Assembly: GCF_014651035.1 (NCBI RefSeq)
Contig: NZ_BMWC01000004.1
Location: forward strand, 372,001-436,000
Length of the DNA stretch: 64,000 nt
Source: Streptomyces lomondensis
GTDB lineage: Bacteria > Actinomycetota > Actinomycetes > Streptomycetales > Streptomycetaceae
Direction: 5' to 3'
Positions 33,759 to 42,432 of the stretch are shown here, piece after piece (the stretch's first letter is position 1; each line of letters opens with the position of its first letter). A program made the position numbers and the translations under genes. Below the pieces are notes generated by a model that saw nothing but the letters and a program-made list of their open reading frames with translations, was not told the origin of the DNA and did not search any database.

Positions 33759-34745
33759 TCAATCACCCGACAGGGTGGTCACGGACAGCATCGCCGCGTC
33801 ACCCGGCAGGGTGAGCGAACCGGTGCTCAGCTCTGCCGCCATGCGGACCGCGCCGTGCAGCGGGTCGCCCTCGGCCGGCACCCGCCGCGCCCGCGGCAGC
33901 CGCGTGGCCAGTTCCTCGTCCAGGGGCCCGAGGAGCGGGTCGCCCAGCTTGAACAGGCCGCCGGTGACGGCGACGCGGGGTTCACCGGCCGCGGGGCACA
34001 CGGCCGCCGCGGAGTCGGCCAGGTGCCGGGCGGCGGCGCGCAGGATGCCCGTCGCCACGGGATCCGCGTCCGCGCAGGCGGCCACCCAGGGCGCGAAGGA
34101 GGCGAGCACGGCGGGCCGGTCCGGCCGTGGATACAGCGCGCCGGGCAGCCCCGCCACGGGCCCGAACATGTCCTCGGCGCACGCCAGCAACCGGGCCGAG
34201 CCGCCCTCCCGCCCGTCATGGGCCCGCAGCGCGGCCTCCAGGCCCGCCCGGCCGATCCAGGCGCCGCCGCCGCAGTCGCCGAGCAGATGCCCCCAGCCGT
34301 CCGCGCGGCGCCAGCCGGTCAGGTCCGTGCCGACCGCGATCAGTCCCGTACCACCGGCGATCACCGCGCCCGGCCGGGGCCCGAGGGCCCCCACGTACGC
34401 GGTCACCGCGTCGGCGGCCAGCGCGACCCTCCGCACCCCCAGCTCCCGGGCCAGGGCACCCGGCAGTTCGGCGCGCAGCGCGTCCCCCAGGGACGCGAGC
34501 CCGGCCGCGCCGACGACGGCGGCGGTCAGCGGCACCGGCCCGGCCTCGGCGGTCAACGCGCGGACCAGCGGCAGCAGTTGCGCCATGAAGTGCCCGGGGT
34601 CGAGGCCCCGCTCACCCGTGCGGACCGGTTCCCCGGACGCGCTCCGGGCCAGCGGCCCGCGCTCGGCGGTCCCCACGACCGCCCGGAGCCCGGACCCGCC
34701 GGAGTCCACGGCGAGGAACCCGGAGCCGCCCGACGCCCCGGTCAC
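33759..34745 (-). CDS. N-acetylglucosamine kinase-like protein (BadF/BadG/BcrA/BcrD ATPase family)
   Basis: The 328-residue protein has the ASKHA phosphate-1 motif FLAVDSGGSGLRAVVG at residue ~10, phosphate-2 type AVIAGGTGLIAVGTD, GWGHLLGDCGGGAWIGRAGLEAALRAHDG and the adenosine motif VAVTGGLFKLGDPLL. These fit GlcNAc-kinase-like members, which phosphorylate GlcNAc with ATP. It overlaps the uracil-DNA glycosylase gene by four bases, a chance operon rather than a pathway. Confidence 0.8.
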   Translation of the reverse strand: MTGASGGSGFLAVDSGGSGLRAVVGTAERGPLARSASGEPVRTGERGLDPGHFMAQLLPLVRALTAEAGPVPLTAAVVGAAGLASLGDALRAELPGALARELGVRRVALAADAVTAYVGALGPRPGAVIAGGTGLIAVGTDLTGWRRADGWGHLLGDCGGGAWIGRAGLEAALRAHDGREGGSARLLACAEDMFGPVAGLPGALYPRPDRPAVLASFAPWVAACADADPVATGILRAAARHLADSAAAVCPAAGEPRVAVTGGLFKLGDPLLGPLDEELATRLPRARRVPAEGDPLHGAVRMAAELSTGSLTLPGDAAMLSVTTLSGD

Positions 34746-35419
34746 GGCAGGCGCCAGTCCACCGGTTGGCCGCCCTGGCGGATCAGCAGGTCGTTGGCCC
34801 GGCTGAACGGGCGGGAGCCGAAGAAGCCCCGGTCGGCCGACATGGGGGAGGGGTGGGCGGATTCGACGGAGGGCAGGTCGCCCAGCAGCGGGCGCAGATT
34901 GCGGGCGTCACGGCCCCACAGGATGGACACCAGCGGCTTGCCGCGCGCCGCCAGGGCCCGGATCGCCTGCTCCGTGACCTCCTCCCAGCCCTTGCCCCGG
35001 TGGGCGCCGGGCTTGCGCGGGGCCGTAGTGAGCGCCCTGTTGAGCAGGAGCACGCCCTGCTGGGTCCAGGGCGTGAGGTCACCGCTGGAGGGCTGGGGCA
35101 GCCCCAGGTCGGCGTTCAGCTCCCGGAAGATGTTGATGAGGCTGCCGGGCAGCGGCCGCACCTCGGGCGCGACCGAGAACGACAACCCCACCGCGTGCCC
35201 CGGGGTGGGGTACGGGTCCTGACCGACGATCAGGACGCGTACGTCGTCGAAGGGCTGCTGGAAGGCCCGCAGGACGTTCGGCCCGGCCGGGAGGTAGGTG
35301 CGTCCCGCGGCGATCTCCGCGCGGAGGAAGTCCCCCATCGCGGCGACGCGTTCGGCCACCGGTTCCAGGGCCTTCGCCCAGCCCGCTTCGACGATTTCAT
35401 GCAAGGGTCGTGGTGCCAC
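34742..35419 (-). CDS. ung: Uracil-DNA glycosylase, family 1
   Basis: The 225-residue enzyme removes uracil from DNA in base-excision repair. It has the water-activating motif GQDPYPTPGHAVGLSFSV, the Leu-loop motif HPSPMSADRGFFGSRPFS, and LLLNRALTTAPRKPGAHRGKGWE. Start taken at GTG 35419 with aggg upstream; GTG 35428 is the alternative. The Ung length (~225) is normal. Confidence 0.93.
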   Translation of the reverse strand: MAPRPLHEIVEAGWAKALEPVAERVAAMGDFLRAEIAAGRTYLPAGPNVLRAFQQPFDDVRVLIVGQDPYPTPGHAVGLSFSVAPEVRPLPGSLINIFRELNADLGLPQPSSGDLTPWTQQGVLLLNRALTTAPRKPGAHRGKGWEEVTEQAIRALAARGKPLVSILWGRDARNLRPLLGDLPSVESAHPSPMSADRGFFGSRPFSRANDLLIRQGGQPVDWRLP

Positions 35420-35523
35420 GCGCGTCACCCTACTGCCGTACGGGCAGCGGCCATCAACCGGTGGCCAAGGCCCGCACGCGAGCGCGTCCCAACACCCTCC
35501 CGCCCCCCTGCACCTTCCGCGCC

Positions 35524-36612
35524 TCAGCCGACGACCGCGGCCCGCACGCACAGCACGTCCGGCAGATGCGAGGCGAGCTGCTGCCAGCTGTCGCCGTCGT
35601 CCGCCGACGCGAACACCTCGCCGTTGCGGTTGCCGAAGTAGACGCCCGCCGGATCCGCGTCGTCCGTGCACATCGCGTCGCGCAGCACCGTGCCGTAGTG
35701 GTCCTCCTGGGGCAGCCCCGCCGAGAGCGGCTCCCAGGTCTTGCCCGCGTCCGCCGTCCGGTAGACGCGGCACCGGCGGTCGGCCGGGACCCGGTCGGCG
35801 TCGGCGTTGATCGGGAACAGGTACGCCGTGTCCCCTCGGTGCGGATGGGCCGCCACCGCGAAACCGAACGTGGACGGCAGGCCCTCGCCGATGTCCGTCC
35901 AGTGCGCGCCCGCGTCGTCGCTGCGGTACACGCCCCAGTGGTTCTGCAGGTAGAGCCGGTCCGGGTTCGCCGCGTCCCGTGCGATCTTGTGCACGCACTG
36001 GCCGAACTCCGGGTTCGGGTCGGGCAGGAACACCGCGGCGACCCCCGAGTTCGACGGCGCCCAGCTCGCGCCGCCGTCCCGCGTGCGGAACACGCCGGCG
36101 GTCGAGACGGCGACCGTGACCGCCTGCGGGTCGCGCGCGTCGGTGAGCACCGTGTGCAGTCCCTCACCGCCGCCGCCCGGCATCCACTTCGAGCGCGTCG
36201 GGTGCTCCCACAGGGGCCGGACGAGCTCGAACGTCTCCCCGCGGTCCTCCGAGCGGTACAGCGCGGCCGGTTCGGTGCCCGCGTACACCACGTCCGGCTC
36301 GGCGGCGGCCGGGTGCAGCTGCCACACCCGCTCCAGGGACGCCCCCGTGTCCTTGGGGAACTTGACGGCCGGGTGGGCCGGTTCGGTCCATGTCCGGCCC
36401 AGGTCGTCGGAGTGGAACACGGACGGGCCCCAGTGCGCGCTGTCGCCGCCGGCCAGCAGCCGCGGGGCCGCGGTGCGGGTGTCGATGGCGACCGAGTACA
36501 CGGCCTGCGCGTTGAAGTAGGGACTCTCGTCGAACTCCCAGGCGCCGCCACCCCTGCGGCGCCCGATGAACAGGCCCTTGCGCGTGCCCACGGCGAGCAT
36601 TACCTCGGTCAT
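35524..36612 (-). CDS. BNR/sialidase-like beta-propeller protein
   Basis: The 362-residue protein is built from Asp-box (BNR) repeats: SDDLGRTWTEP, SEDRGETFEL, TRDGGASWAP, SDDAGAHWTDI, TADAGKTWEPL and ADDGDSWQQL, a WD40/YVTN/BNR-like exo-sialidase fold. The sialidase catalytic Arg triad is not recognisable and there is no signal peptide, so an intracellular binding role is as likely as hydrolysis. ATG 36612 has ggaggt at good distance. A DNA-damage-type promoter stands 53 bp upstream. Confidence 0.75.
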   Translation of the reverse strand: MTEVMLAVGTRKGLFIGRRRGGGAWEFDESPYFNAQAVYSVAIDTRTAAPRLLAGGDSAHWGPSVFHSDDLGRTWTEPAHPAVKFPKDTGASLERVWQLHPAAAEPDVVYAGTEPAALYRSEDRGETFELVRPLWEHPTRSKWMPGGGGEGLHTVLTDARDPQAVTVAVSTAGVFRTRDGGASWAPSNSGVAAVFLPDPNPEFGQCVHKIARDAANPDRLYLQNHWGVYRSDDAGAHWTDIGEGLPSTFGFAVAAHPHRGDTAYLFPINADADRVPADRRCRVYRTADAGKTWEPLSAGLPQEDHYGTVLRDAMCTDDADPAGVYFGNRNGEVFASADDGDSWQQLASHLPDVLCVRAAVVG

Positions 36613-36664
36613 GCCGATCACCTCCGCGGCGTCCTCGTCGACGCCCTCGTCCCAGACACCGGCC

Positions 36665-36687
36665 AGTCTGCACCCCACCACTGACAG
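36665..36687 (-). promoter_or_regulatory. PafBC/RecA_NDp-like promoter of the BNR gene
   Basis: On the minus strand CTGTCAGTG, then eight bases, then CAGACT. The published motif is TTGTCRGTG-N8-TAnnnT, used for LexA-independent DNA-damage induction in actinobacteria. The -10 has C in place of the first T. Confidence 0.6.
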
Positions 36688-36860
36688 TGACCCCTGGAGC
36701 GGGCTCCGGAGCAGGTCAGGAGGGTGTCGGCGGGCGTCGGCACGGACCAGGGGACGCACGCGCGGCCCCCCGCCGACCAGGTGCGGTGAGCATCCAGTGG
36801 CCCTCTTCCGTATGGGGAGGGCGGCGGGATGGCCATGGGCTCGTGAGGAGGATGCCCGCG

Positions 36861-37445
36861 ATGGCATTACGTGGTCCGCAGGTGTGGCTGTGGCGCTGGC
36901 GGCGCAATCCGCTCAAGCGCCGCGCCGACAGGGTGGAGGCCTGGGTCGTCCTGGGCGTGTGGCTGCTCACCGCGTTCGTCGGGGTGCTGGCGGGCACGGC
37001 GGTGGGCCGGTCCGTCGAGGACGGGCTGGACCGGGAGCGCGCCGAGTGGCGTCCCCTCGTGGCACGGCTCACCGAACGGGCTCCGGGGACGGCCGCCGGG
37101 AACCACAGCGTCTCCCGCGCCGAGCAGGTGTGGGCGGAGGCGATGTGGACCGCCGCGGACGGTTCCCCGCACTCCGGCCAGGTACGGGTCCCGGCGGGCA
37201 GCGCCGCCGGCAGCCCGGTCACGGTGTGGACGGATCCCGAGGGCCGCCAGGTGACCCGGCCCGTCACCGAGACCCAGGCCCGTGTACGGGCCTGTCTGAC
37301 CGGCGGCGTGGCGGGCCTCGGGGCCGCCGCCGTGCCCCTCGCGGCCGGCCGCGCGGTCCGCGGCCGCCTGGAGCGCCGCCGCATCGACCAGTGGGACGCC
37401 GAGTGGTCCCGCTTCGGGCCGATGTGGGGGCGGACGACGGGATGA
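36861..37445 (+). CDS. Rv1733c-like two-helix membrane protein with TTA codon
   Basis: The 194-residue protein has an N-terminal basic stretch (WRWRRNPLKRRADRVEAW), a first membrane helix (VVLGVWLLTAFVGVLAGTAVG), an extracytoplasmic domain of ~100 residues, and a second helix (ACLTGGVAGLGAAAVPLAAG). This is the Rv1733c-family layout of actinobacteria, function unknown. ATG 36861 is chosen because gaggagg lies 9 bases before it; ATG 36852 is too close to that site. Codon 3 is TTA, so translation should need the bldA tRNA. Confidence 0.7.
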   Translation: MALRGPQVWLWRWRRNPLKRRADRVEAWVVLGVWLLTAFVGVLAGTAVGRSVEDGLDRERAEWRPLVARLTERAPGTAAGNHSVSRAEQVWAEAMWTAADGSPHSGQVRVPAGSAAGSPVTVWTDPEGRQVTRPVTETQARVRACLTGGVAGLGAAAVPLAAGRAVRGRLERRRIDQWDAEWSRFGPMWGRTTG

Positions 37446-37780
37446 CGCCCTCCCGGCGTCACACCGCGGGGAGCCCATACGGGCGCCACGCCACGGGGAG
37501 CCCCTGCTGGTGTCAGGCCACGGGGACCCCTGCCGGCGTCACGCCAGGGGCCGTCTACTGGCGAACGCCACCGGTGACGCCTGCCGGCGCCCTTCCCCGG
37601 CCGGTGTCACCGGGCGGCGTTTGTCGGTGCTCTTTCTCGGCCGGTGTCACCGGGTGGCGTTTGTCGGTGCCCTCTCCTCGGCCGGTGCCACCGGGAGGCG
37701 TCTAACCGGCACCCCTCCCCGGCCAGTGCCACCGACTGACGCCTACCGGCACCCTCCCCGGCCAGTGCCTCCCGGCACAC
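37446..37780. repeat. Degenerate ~40-bp tandem repeats
   Basis: Units of about 40 bp of the form cggccggtgtcaccggg + cggcgtttgtcggtgc + pyrimidine run are repeated around 37590-37770, at least four times with drift (gtgtcaccggg, gtgtcaccggg, gtgccaccggg, gtgccaccgac). A related shorter array (ccacggggagcccctgc-type) runs from 37470 to 37550. The array fills the gap between two convergent genes and runs into the 3' end of the HEAT gene. Confidence 0.7.
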
Positions 37781-39763
37781 CCGCACCAACCCCAGGTCCG
37801 CGTGGATGCCGGAGCCGCCGGAGTCGGCCAGGTGCCGTCGTGGGGAGGCGAGTTCCGCTCGCAGCAGGTCGTGCAGGGGCGCTCCCGCCGGCCCCAGGGC
37901 GGCCACGCACTCGGCGATCGTCGTCCGTGTGCGCGGGTGTTCCGTCCACGCGGAGCGCAGGACGGGAAGGACCTGTTCCGGCTCCCCGGCCGTCCGCCAC
38001 ACCGCACACGCGGCCGTGGCCCGCTCCCGCGCGTCGCCGGAGCCGGTCATCCGGCGCAGTCCGGGCAGGCCGGGACGGGCCGCCGGGCCCAGCCGTCCGA
38101 GCACGTCCGCAGCCGCCGCGCGGCGGTGCGGGCCGCTCCCGGGGTCGGTCAACGCCCCGAGCAGGGCGGGCAGTACGGCGTCCACGTCCCCCGTGACCGA
38201 CCACAGGGCGTCCGCCGCCGCGACGGCGCAGTCCGTCTCCAGCAGCCTCCGCAGATCCGGTATCGCCTCGCCCGCGGCGCTGCCGAAGGCGCCCAGGGCC
38301 CGCACCGCCGCCTCCGTGACGGCGTCACGCCCCGGCAGCTCCTCCGGCATGCCGCGCAGCAGGCGCAGCACCGCCGGTAAGGACTCGACGTCGCCCAGTG
38401 CCGTGAGCGCCGACAGCAGGGGAACGGCCCGCTGCTGGGTGTCGGGGCCGTCCAGCGGCACCCGCGCGAGGCGCCGGCGCAAGGCCGGAGCGAGCGGCGC
38501 GGCGGCCCGGCCCAGGTGGGGTATCACCCGCCCCAGATCGTGCGGTACGACCGGGCCCGCCAGTACCTCGCCCAGCACCGGCACGGCCCGCGTGTCCCCG
38601 GTCCTGGCCAGTGCCTTGAGCGGGCCGCCCAGGGTCGGCCCACCCCGCTCCCGGTGCCGTATGCGCAGCTCGGGGCGGTACGTCACCAGCGCGTGGAGGG
38701 AATCCGCAGCGGGCGCGGCCAGCTCGTGGAGTTCCACCAGGACGGCGACCGCCGCGTCGTGCAACCGGTCCTCCTCGGCGCCCAGTTGGGTACCAATGAG
38801 GGTGACCGGCTCCGCCTGGTCCGTACGCCACTCGCGGAACAGCCCGGCCGCCATCCACACGGCGTTGCACCGGTCGAGGGCATCCGGGCTGGTCAACTGC
38901 CCGCACAGCAGGGCGACCCGGTCGGCCACCCGGCTGCCGAGCGCGGAGTGCAGCGTCCGCAGCAGCTGGGAGCCCTCCTCGTCCGAGGGGCGCAGGCGCC
39001 GCAGCCGCCCGGCGAGCGTGTCCCCGCCGGGACAGTCCGGTGCGGGTGCCGACCGGGTGCGCTGCCCGGATCTCTCCCTGAGCAGCCGGACGACGGCCGG
39101 TACGAGATCCGCGGGAAGCCGCTCCGGGGCGCATGCCGCGAGCTGGCCGAGCGCGGCGAGCCGCAGCCCGGGGCCGTACGGGGGCCCGCTCAGCTCGGCC
39201 AGCAGGCGCACCGCCTCGGCGGCGTGGGGATCGCCGGCCGGGCGGTACCGCTGTGTGAACGCGCCGAGGCCCTCGGCCAGGGCGATCAGGACCCGGTCGT
39301 CCCGCTCCACGCCGATCCGCTCCCGCACCAGGGCGAGCACCCGCTCCGGCCGGTCGAGGAACCGGACGACCGCCCCGGCGGCGGCCCGGCGCACCCCGGC
39401 GTCCGCGTCCCCGGCCAGCCGGACGAAGACCTCGGCGCCCGCGCGCACGGCCTCACGGGCTCGCGCGGCGAGCGCACCGGAGGCCCCGTCGATGTCGCCG
39501 ATGCTGACGAGGAGCTCCACGACCCCCGCCCGGTCCCGCACCTCCTCGCGGACGGCGAGCGCGAGGAGAAACGGAACACAGGCGAGCGTCGAGTCGTACA
39601 CGTCTCCCTGGTGGTGCACGGCGCCGTACATCCCGTCGAGCGCGGTCTCCCGCTCGGCCGGGTCGGCGGAGGCCAGTCCCCGCAGTAATCCGGGCACGTC
39701 CTCCGCGCTGCCGTACGCATGGCGCAGTGAGGCCCAGTCGACCTCGTCGATCCCCCTGAACAC
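37607..39763 (-). CDS. HEAT-repeat protein with two TTA codons
   Basis: The 718-residue alpha-solenoid carries many ~30-residue HEAT-like repeats (AGDADAGVRRAAAGAVVRFLDRPERV; LASADPAERETALDGMYGAV; LTDPGSGPHRRAAAADVLGRLGPAARPGLPGL), a protein-protein scaffold. GTG 39763 (ggggagg upstream) is the start. TTA leucine codons lie at 39688-39686 and 38380-38378, implying bldA dependence. The last ~55 residues are encoded by the tandem repeats and are Arg/Gly-rich, unlike the rest. A PafBC-like promoter lies 36 bp upstream. Partners are unknown. Confidence 0.78.
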   Translation of the reverse strand: MFRGIDEVDWASLRHAYGSAEDVPGLLRGLASADPAERETALDGMYGAVHHQGDVYDSTLACVPFLLALAVREEVRDRAGVVELLVSIGDIDGASGALAARAREAVRAGAEVFVRLAGDADAGVRRAAAGAVVRFLDRPERVLALVRERIGVERDDRVLIALAEGLGAFTQRYRPAGDPHAAEAVRLLAELSGPPYGPGLRLAALGQLAACAPERLPADLVPAVVRLLRERSGQRTRSAPAPDCPGGDTLAGRLRRLRPSDEEGSQLLRTLHSALGSRVADRVALLCGQLTSPDALDRCNAVWMAAGLFREWRTDQAEPVTLIGTQLGAEEDRLHDAAVAVLVELHELAAPAADSLHALVTYRPELRIRHRERGGPTLGGPLKALARTGDTRAVPVLGEVLAGPVVPHDLGRVIPHLGRAAAPLAPALRRRLARVPLDGPDTQQRAVPLLSALTALGDVESLPAVLRLLRGMPEELPGRDAVTEAAVRALGAFGSAAGEAIPDLRRLLETDCAVAAADALWSVTGDVDAVLPALLGALTDPGSGPHRRAAAADVLGRLGPAARPGLPGLRRMTGSGDARERATAACAVWRTAGEPEQVLPVLRSAWTEHPRTRTTIAECVAALGPAGAPLHDLLRAELASPRRHLADSGGSGIHADLGLVRVCREALAGEGAGRRQSVALAGEGCRLDASRWHRPRRGHRQTPPGDTGRERAPTNAAR

Positions 39764-39798
39764 GTTGTCCTCCCCAGCGAAGTGGCGACTGACGGGGA

Positions 39799-39821
39799 GT
39801 CTGCACCACGGCACTGACAAC
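39799..39821 (-). promoter_or_regulatory. PafBC/RecA_NDp-like promoter of the HEAT gene
   Basis: On the minus strand TTGTCAGTG, eight bases, CAGACT. The first element is a perfect match to the DNA-damage motif TTGTCRGTG, and the spacing of eight is also exact. Nearly the same sequence stands before the BNR gene. Confidence 0.68.
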
Positions 39822-39878
39822 GAAGCGGAATCGGGAGATGACTGTGCGCGAACTGAGTGCTGGTTGGCTGACTGTGGT

Positions 39879-41546
39879 TCAGTCCCCGCCGGGCAGCGCA
39901 CGCTCCAGGATCGTGTCGAGCCCCGTCCCCTCGGGCAGTGTCCCGAACGCGTTCCCCCAGTCGCCCCCGAGCCGCGTCGCGCAGAACGCGTCGGCGACGG
40001 CCGGTGGGGCGTGCCGGACGAGGAGGGAGGCCTGGAGCGTCAGCGCCATCCGCTCCACGAGCCGGCGGGCGGTCGCCTCGGTCGCCTCGGACAGCTGGTG
40101 CTTCAGCCCGGTCACGGCCGCGTCCAGCCGGGCGTCCGCGCCCCGCGCCAGGGCGAGTTCCCCGAACAGCGCCTCGGCGGTGCCCGGTTCGCGGCTCAGC
40201 GCCCGCAGCACGTCGAGGGCGTTGACGTTCCCCGAGCCCTCCCAGATCGACAGCAGAGGAGCCTCGCGGTAGTGCCGGGGCATGCCCGAGTCCTCGACGT
40301 AGCCGTTGCCGCCCAGGCACTCCAGGGCCTCCGCGGTGAAGGCCGGGCCCCGCTTGGTCACCCAGTACTTGCCGACGGCCGTGGCGATCCGGCGGAACGC
40401 GGCCTCGCCCGCGTCCCCGCGGACCGCCCGGTCGGCCGCCCCGGCCAGCCGCAGGGCGAGCGTCGTGGAGGCCTCGGACTCCAGCGCCAGATCGGCCAGA
40501 ACGTTGCGCATCAGCGGCTGGTCCACCAGCCGGGCGCCGAACGCGCTGCGGTGGCGCGCGTGGTGCCCCGCCTCGACGAGGGACTTGCGCATCAGCGCGG
40601 CCGACATCATCACGCAGTCCAGCCGCGTGCAGTTGACCATCTCGATGATGGTCCTGACGCCCTGCCCCTCCGGGCCGACCAGCCAGGCGACGGTCCCGTC
40701 GAACTCGGGCTCGGCGGAGGCGTTGGACCGGTTGCCCAACTTGTCCTTCAGACGCTGGATGCGGAAGGTGTTGCGGGTGCCGTCGGGCAGTACGCGGGGC
40801 ACCAGGAAGCACGACAGCCCGCCCGGGGCCTGCGCCAGCACCAGGAACACGTCGCACATCGGCGCCGAGGTGAACCACTTGTGCCCGCGCAGGGTGTACA
40901 CGCCGGGCTCGGCCGTGGGCGTGGCCGCCGTGGTGTTCGTCCGGACGTCGGAGCCGCCCTGCTTCTCGGTCATCCCCATGCCCGCCAGCAGGCCCGGCTT
41001 CTGCGTGGGCACCCGGAGGTCCGGGTCGTACTCCCGGCTGGTCAGCAGCGGCTCGTAGACCTTCGCCAGCTCCGGCTGCCTGCGCAGCGCGGGGACGGCC
41101 GCGTAGGTCATCGACGTCGGGCAGCCGTGCCCCGCCTCCGTGTGGCCCCACACCAGTCCGCCCGCGGTCCGGGCGACATGGGCGCCGGGCCTGTCGTCGG
41201 CCCAGGGCGCCCCGGCCAGTCCTTCGGCGATCGCCGTGCGCATCAGGTGGTGCCAGCTCGGGTGGAACGCGACCTCGTCGACACGGTGGCCGTACCGGTC
41301 GTGGGTGCGCAGCTCCGGCTCGTGCCGGTTGGCCAGGTCGGCCCACTCCTGCGCCTGGGCGCTGCCGGCCAGCCTGCCGAGCCGCCGCAGGTCCTCCTCT
41401 GCCCAGCCGGCCCCCTCCCGCCGCAGCCCCTGGAGCAGCGCCGTGTCGTCGGAGGCGTCGTACGGAGCGAGGGGCGGGGCCTGGTTGGTGACGTCGTGCG
41501 TGGCGGGTCCGCCGGGAGCCCGCTGTCCGTCGCGTGTCGAGACCAT
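39879..41546 (-). CDS. Acyl-CoA dehydrogenase family protein, AidB-like
   Basis: This 555-residue flavoprotein has the AidB-type layout: a long N-terminal region (NQAPPLAPYDASDDTALLQGLRREGAGWAEEDLRRLG), the flavin-binding motif GMGMTEKQGGSDVRTNTT, GHKWFTSAPMCDVFLVLAQ, and a C-terminal EALECLGGNGYVEDSGMPRHYREAPLLSIWEGSGNVNALDVLRAL where the catalytic Glu is expected. AidB binds DNA and is induced by alkylation in E. coli; other relatives are acyl-CoA dehydrogenases, and the choice cannot be made here. Divergent from a PaaX regulator, which probably controls it. Confidence 0.85.
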   Translation of the reverse strand: MVSTRDGQRAPGGPATHDVTNQAPPLAPYDASDDTALLQGLRREGAGWAEEDLRRLGRLAGSAQAQEWADLANRHEPELRTHDRYGHRVDEVAFHPSWHHLMRTAIAEGLAGAPWADDRPGAHVARTAGGLVWGHTEAGHGCPTSMTYAAVPALRRQPELAKVYEPLLTSREYDPDLRVPTQKPGLLAGMGMTEKQGGSDVRTNTTAATPTAEPGVYTLRGHKWFTSAPMCDVFLVLAQAPGGLSCFLVPRVLPDGTRNTFRIQRLKDKLGNRSNASAEPEFDGTVAWLVGPEGQGVRTIIEMVNCTRLDCVMMSAALMRKSLVEAGHHARHRSAFGARLVDQPLMRNVLADLALESEASTTLALRLAGAADRAVRGDAGEAAFRRIATAVGKYWVTKRGPAFTAEALECLGGNGYVEDSGMPRHYREAPLLSIWEGSGNVNALDVLRALSREPGTAEALFGELALARGADARLDAAVTGLKHQLSEATEATARRLVERMALTLQASLLVRHAPPAVADAFCATRLGGDWGNAFGTLPEGTGLDTILERALPGGD

Positions 41547-41553
41547 ATTCCGA

Positions 41554-41593
41554 GTGTTGCACTCTTCCTACGGCCGCAGCAATCGTGCAACAC
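41554..41593. promoter_or_regulatory. Long-spaced 9-bp inverted repeat between aidB-like and paaX-like genes
   Basis: Perfect arms GTGTTGCAC (41554-41562) and GTGCAACAC (41585-41593), 22 bp apart, sit in the 75-bp divergent spacer. The centre-to-centre distance of 31 bp, three helical turns, suits a tetrameric or looping regulator such as PaaX. Confidence 0.7.
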
Positions 41594-41621
41594 CGAATTC
41601 CGCCGCGTACAGTACGTGACC

Positions 41622-42374
41622 ATGCCGATGAACGACCCGGCCAGGTCCGGCGCGCTAGACCTGCGCCCGCTGTCCGCGCGGTCGGTCGTGCTGAGCCTGC
41701 TGCTCGGCACGCATCCCGCCGAACTGCCGGTCAGGGAGCTGGTGCGGCTCGTGGAGGGCTTCGGTGTCGGCGGCTCCACGCTGCGGGCGGCGCTCAGCCG
41801 GATGGTGGCCGCCGGCGATCTGCGCCGCACGGACGCCGGCTACCGCCTCAGCGACCGGCTGCTGGAACGCCAGCGCCGCCAGGACGACGCCGTGCACCCG
41901 CGCACGCGCGCGTGGGACGGCGACTGGGAGATGGTGGTGATCACCGCGACGGGCCGCGGCCCCGCCGAACGCGCCGACCTGCGGACCCGGCTCACCGCTC
42001 TGCGGCTCGCCGAACTCCGCGAGGGCGTCTGGCTCCGGCCCGCCAACCTGAGCCGGACCCTGCCCGACGACCTCGACCGGGTGGCCGAGCGCTGCACGGC
42101 CCGCCCCGCCCGGCCGGCACGCGAGCTGGCGGCGAGCCTGTGGCCGCTGGAGACCTGGTCCGCCACCGCGCGGGCGCTGCTCGCCCACGTCACCCGCGCG
42201 GACCGCCCCGCCGACCGCCTGACCGCGTTCGCGGCCGTCGTACGCCATCTGCTGTCCGACCCGGTACTGCCGGCCGAACTGCTGCCCGCCGACTGGCCGG
42301 GCGCCGAGCTGCGCGCCGCGTACACCCGCTATCAGCGGGAGATGGCCGACGGGCCGCGAACGCGCCGGGCGTGA
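41622..42374 (+). CDS. PaaX family transcriptional regulator
   Basis: The 250-residue protein has an N-terminal winged HTH (SARSVVLSLLLGTHPAELPVRELVRLVEGFGVGGSTLRAALSRMVAAGDLRRTDAGYRLSDRLLERQRRQDDAV), a central PaaX domain (WDGDWEMVVITATGRGPAERADLRTRLTALRLAELREGVWLRPANL) and a C-terminal helical domain. PaaX-type repressors answer to aryl- or acyl-CoA. Start at ATG 41622. Its target is likely the divergent acyl-CoA dehydrogenase gene via the inverted repeat. Confidence 0.85.
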   Translation: MPMNDPARSGALDLRPLSARSVVLSLLLGTHPAELPVRELVRLVEGFGVGGSTLRAALSRMVAAGDLRRTDAGYRLSDRLLERQRRQDDAVHPRTRAWDGDWEMVVITATGRGPAERADLRTRLTALRLAELREGVWLRPANLSRTLPDDLDRVAERCTARPARPARELAASLWPLETWSATARALLAHVTRADRPADRLTAFAAVVRHLLSDPVLPAELLPADWPGAELRAAYTRYQREMADGPRTRRA

Positions 42375-42376
42375 CG

Positions 42377-42414
42377 CAGCGGCCGTACGAAGCACCGGGG
42401 TGCTCCGTACGGCC
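42377..42414. terminator. Strong bidirectional hairpin terminator
   Basis: An 18-bp stem with one mismatch and a 2-base nominal loop (arms beginning GCGGCCGTACG) lies between the convergent paaX-like and pectate lyase genes. Confidence 0.85.
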
Positions 42415-42432
42415 GCGTTCACCGTGGGAGGA

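Noticed and set aside
37446..37780. CRISPR array
   Set aside because: Repeats are degenerate, directly adjacent without unique spacers, and no cas genes are near.
37806..41621. Long plus-strand open frame running into the paaX gene
   Set aside because: Only the last part from ATG 41622 shows a protein family; the rest is antisense to the HEAT and AidB-like genes and has a Ser/Arg/Ala-rich shadow composition.
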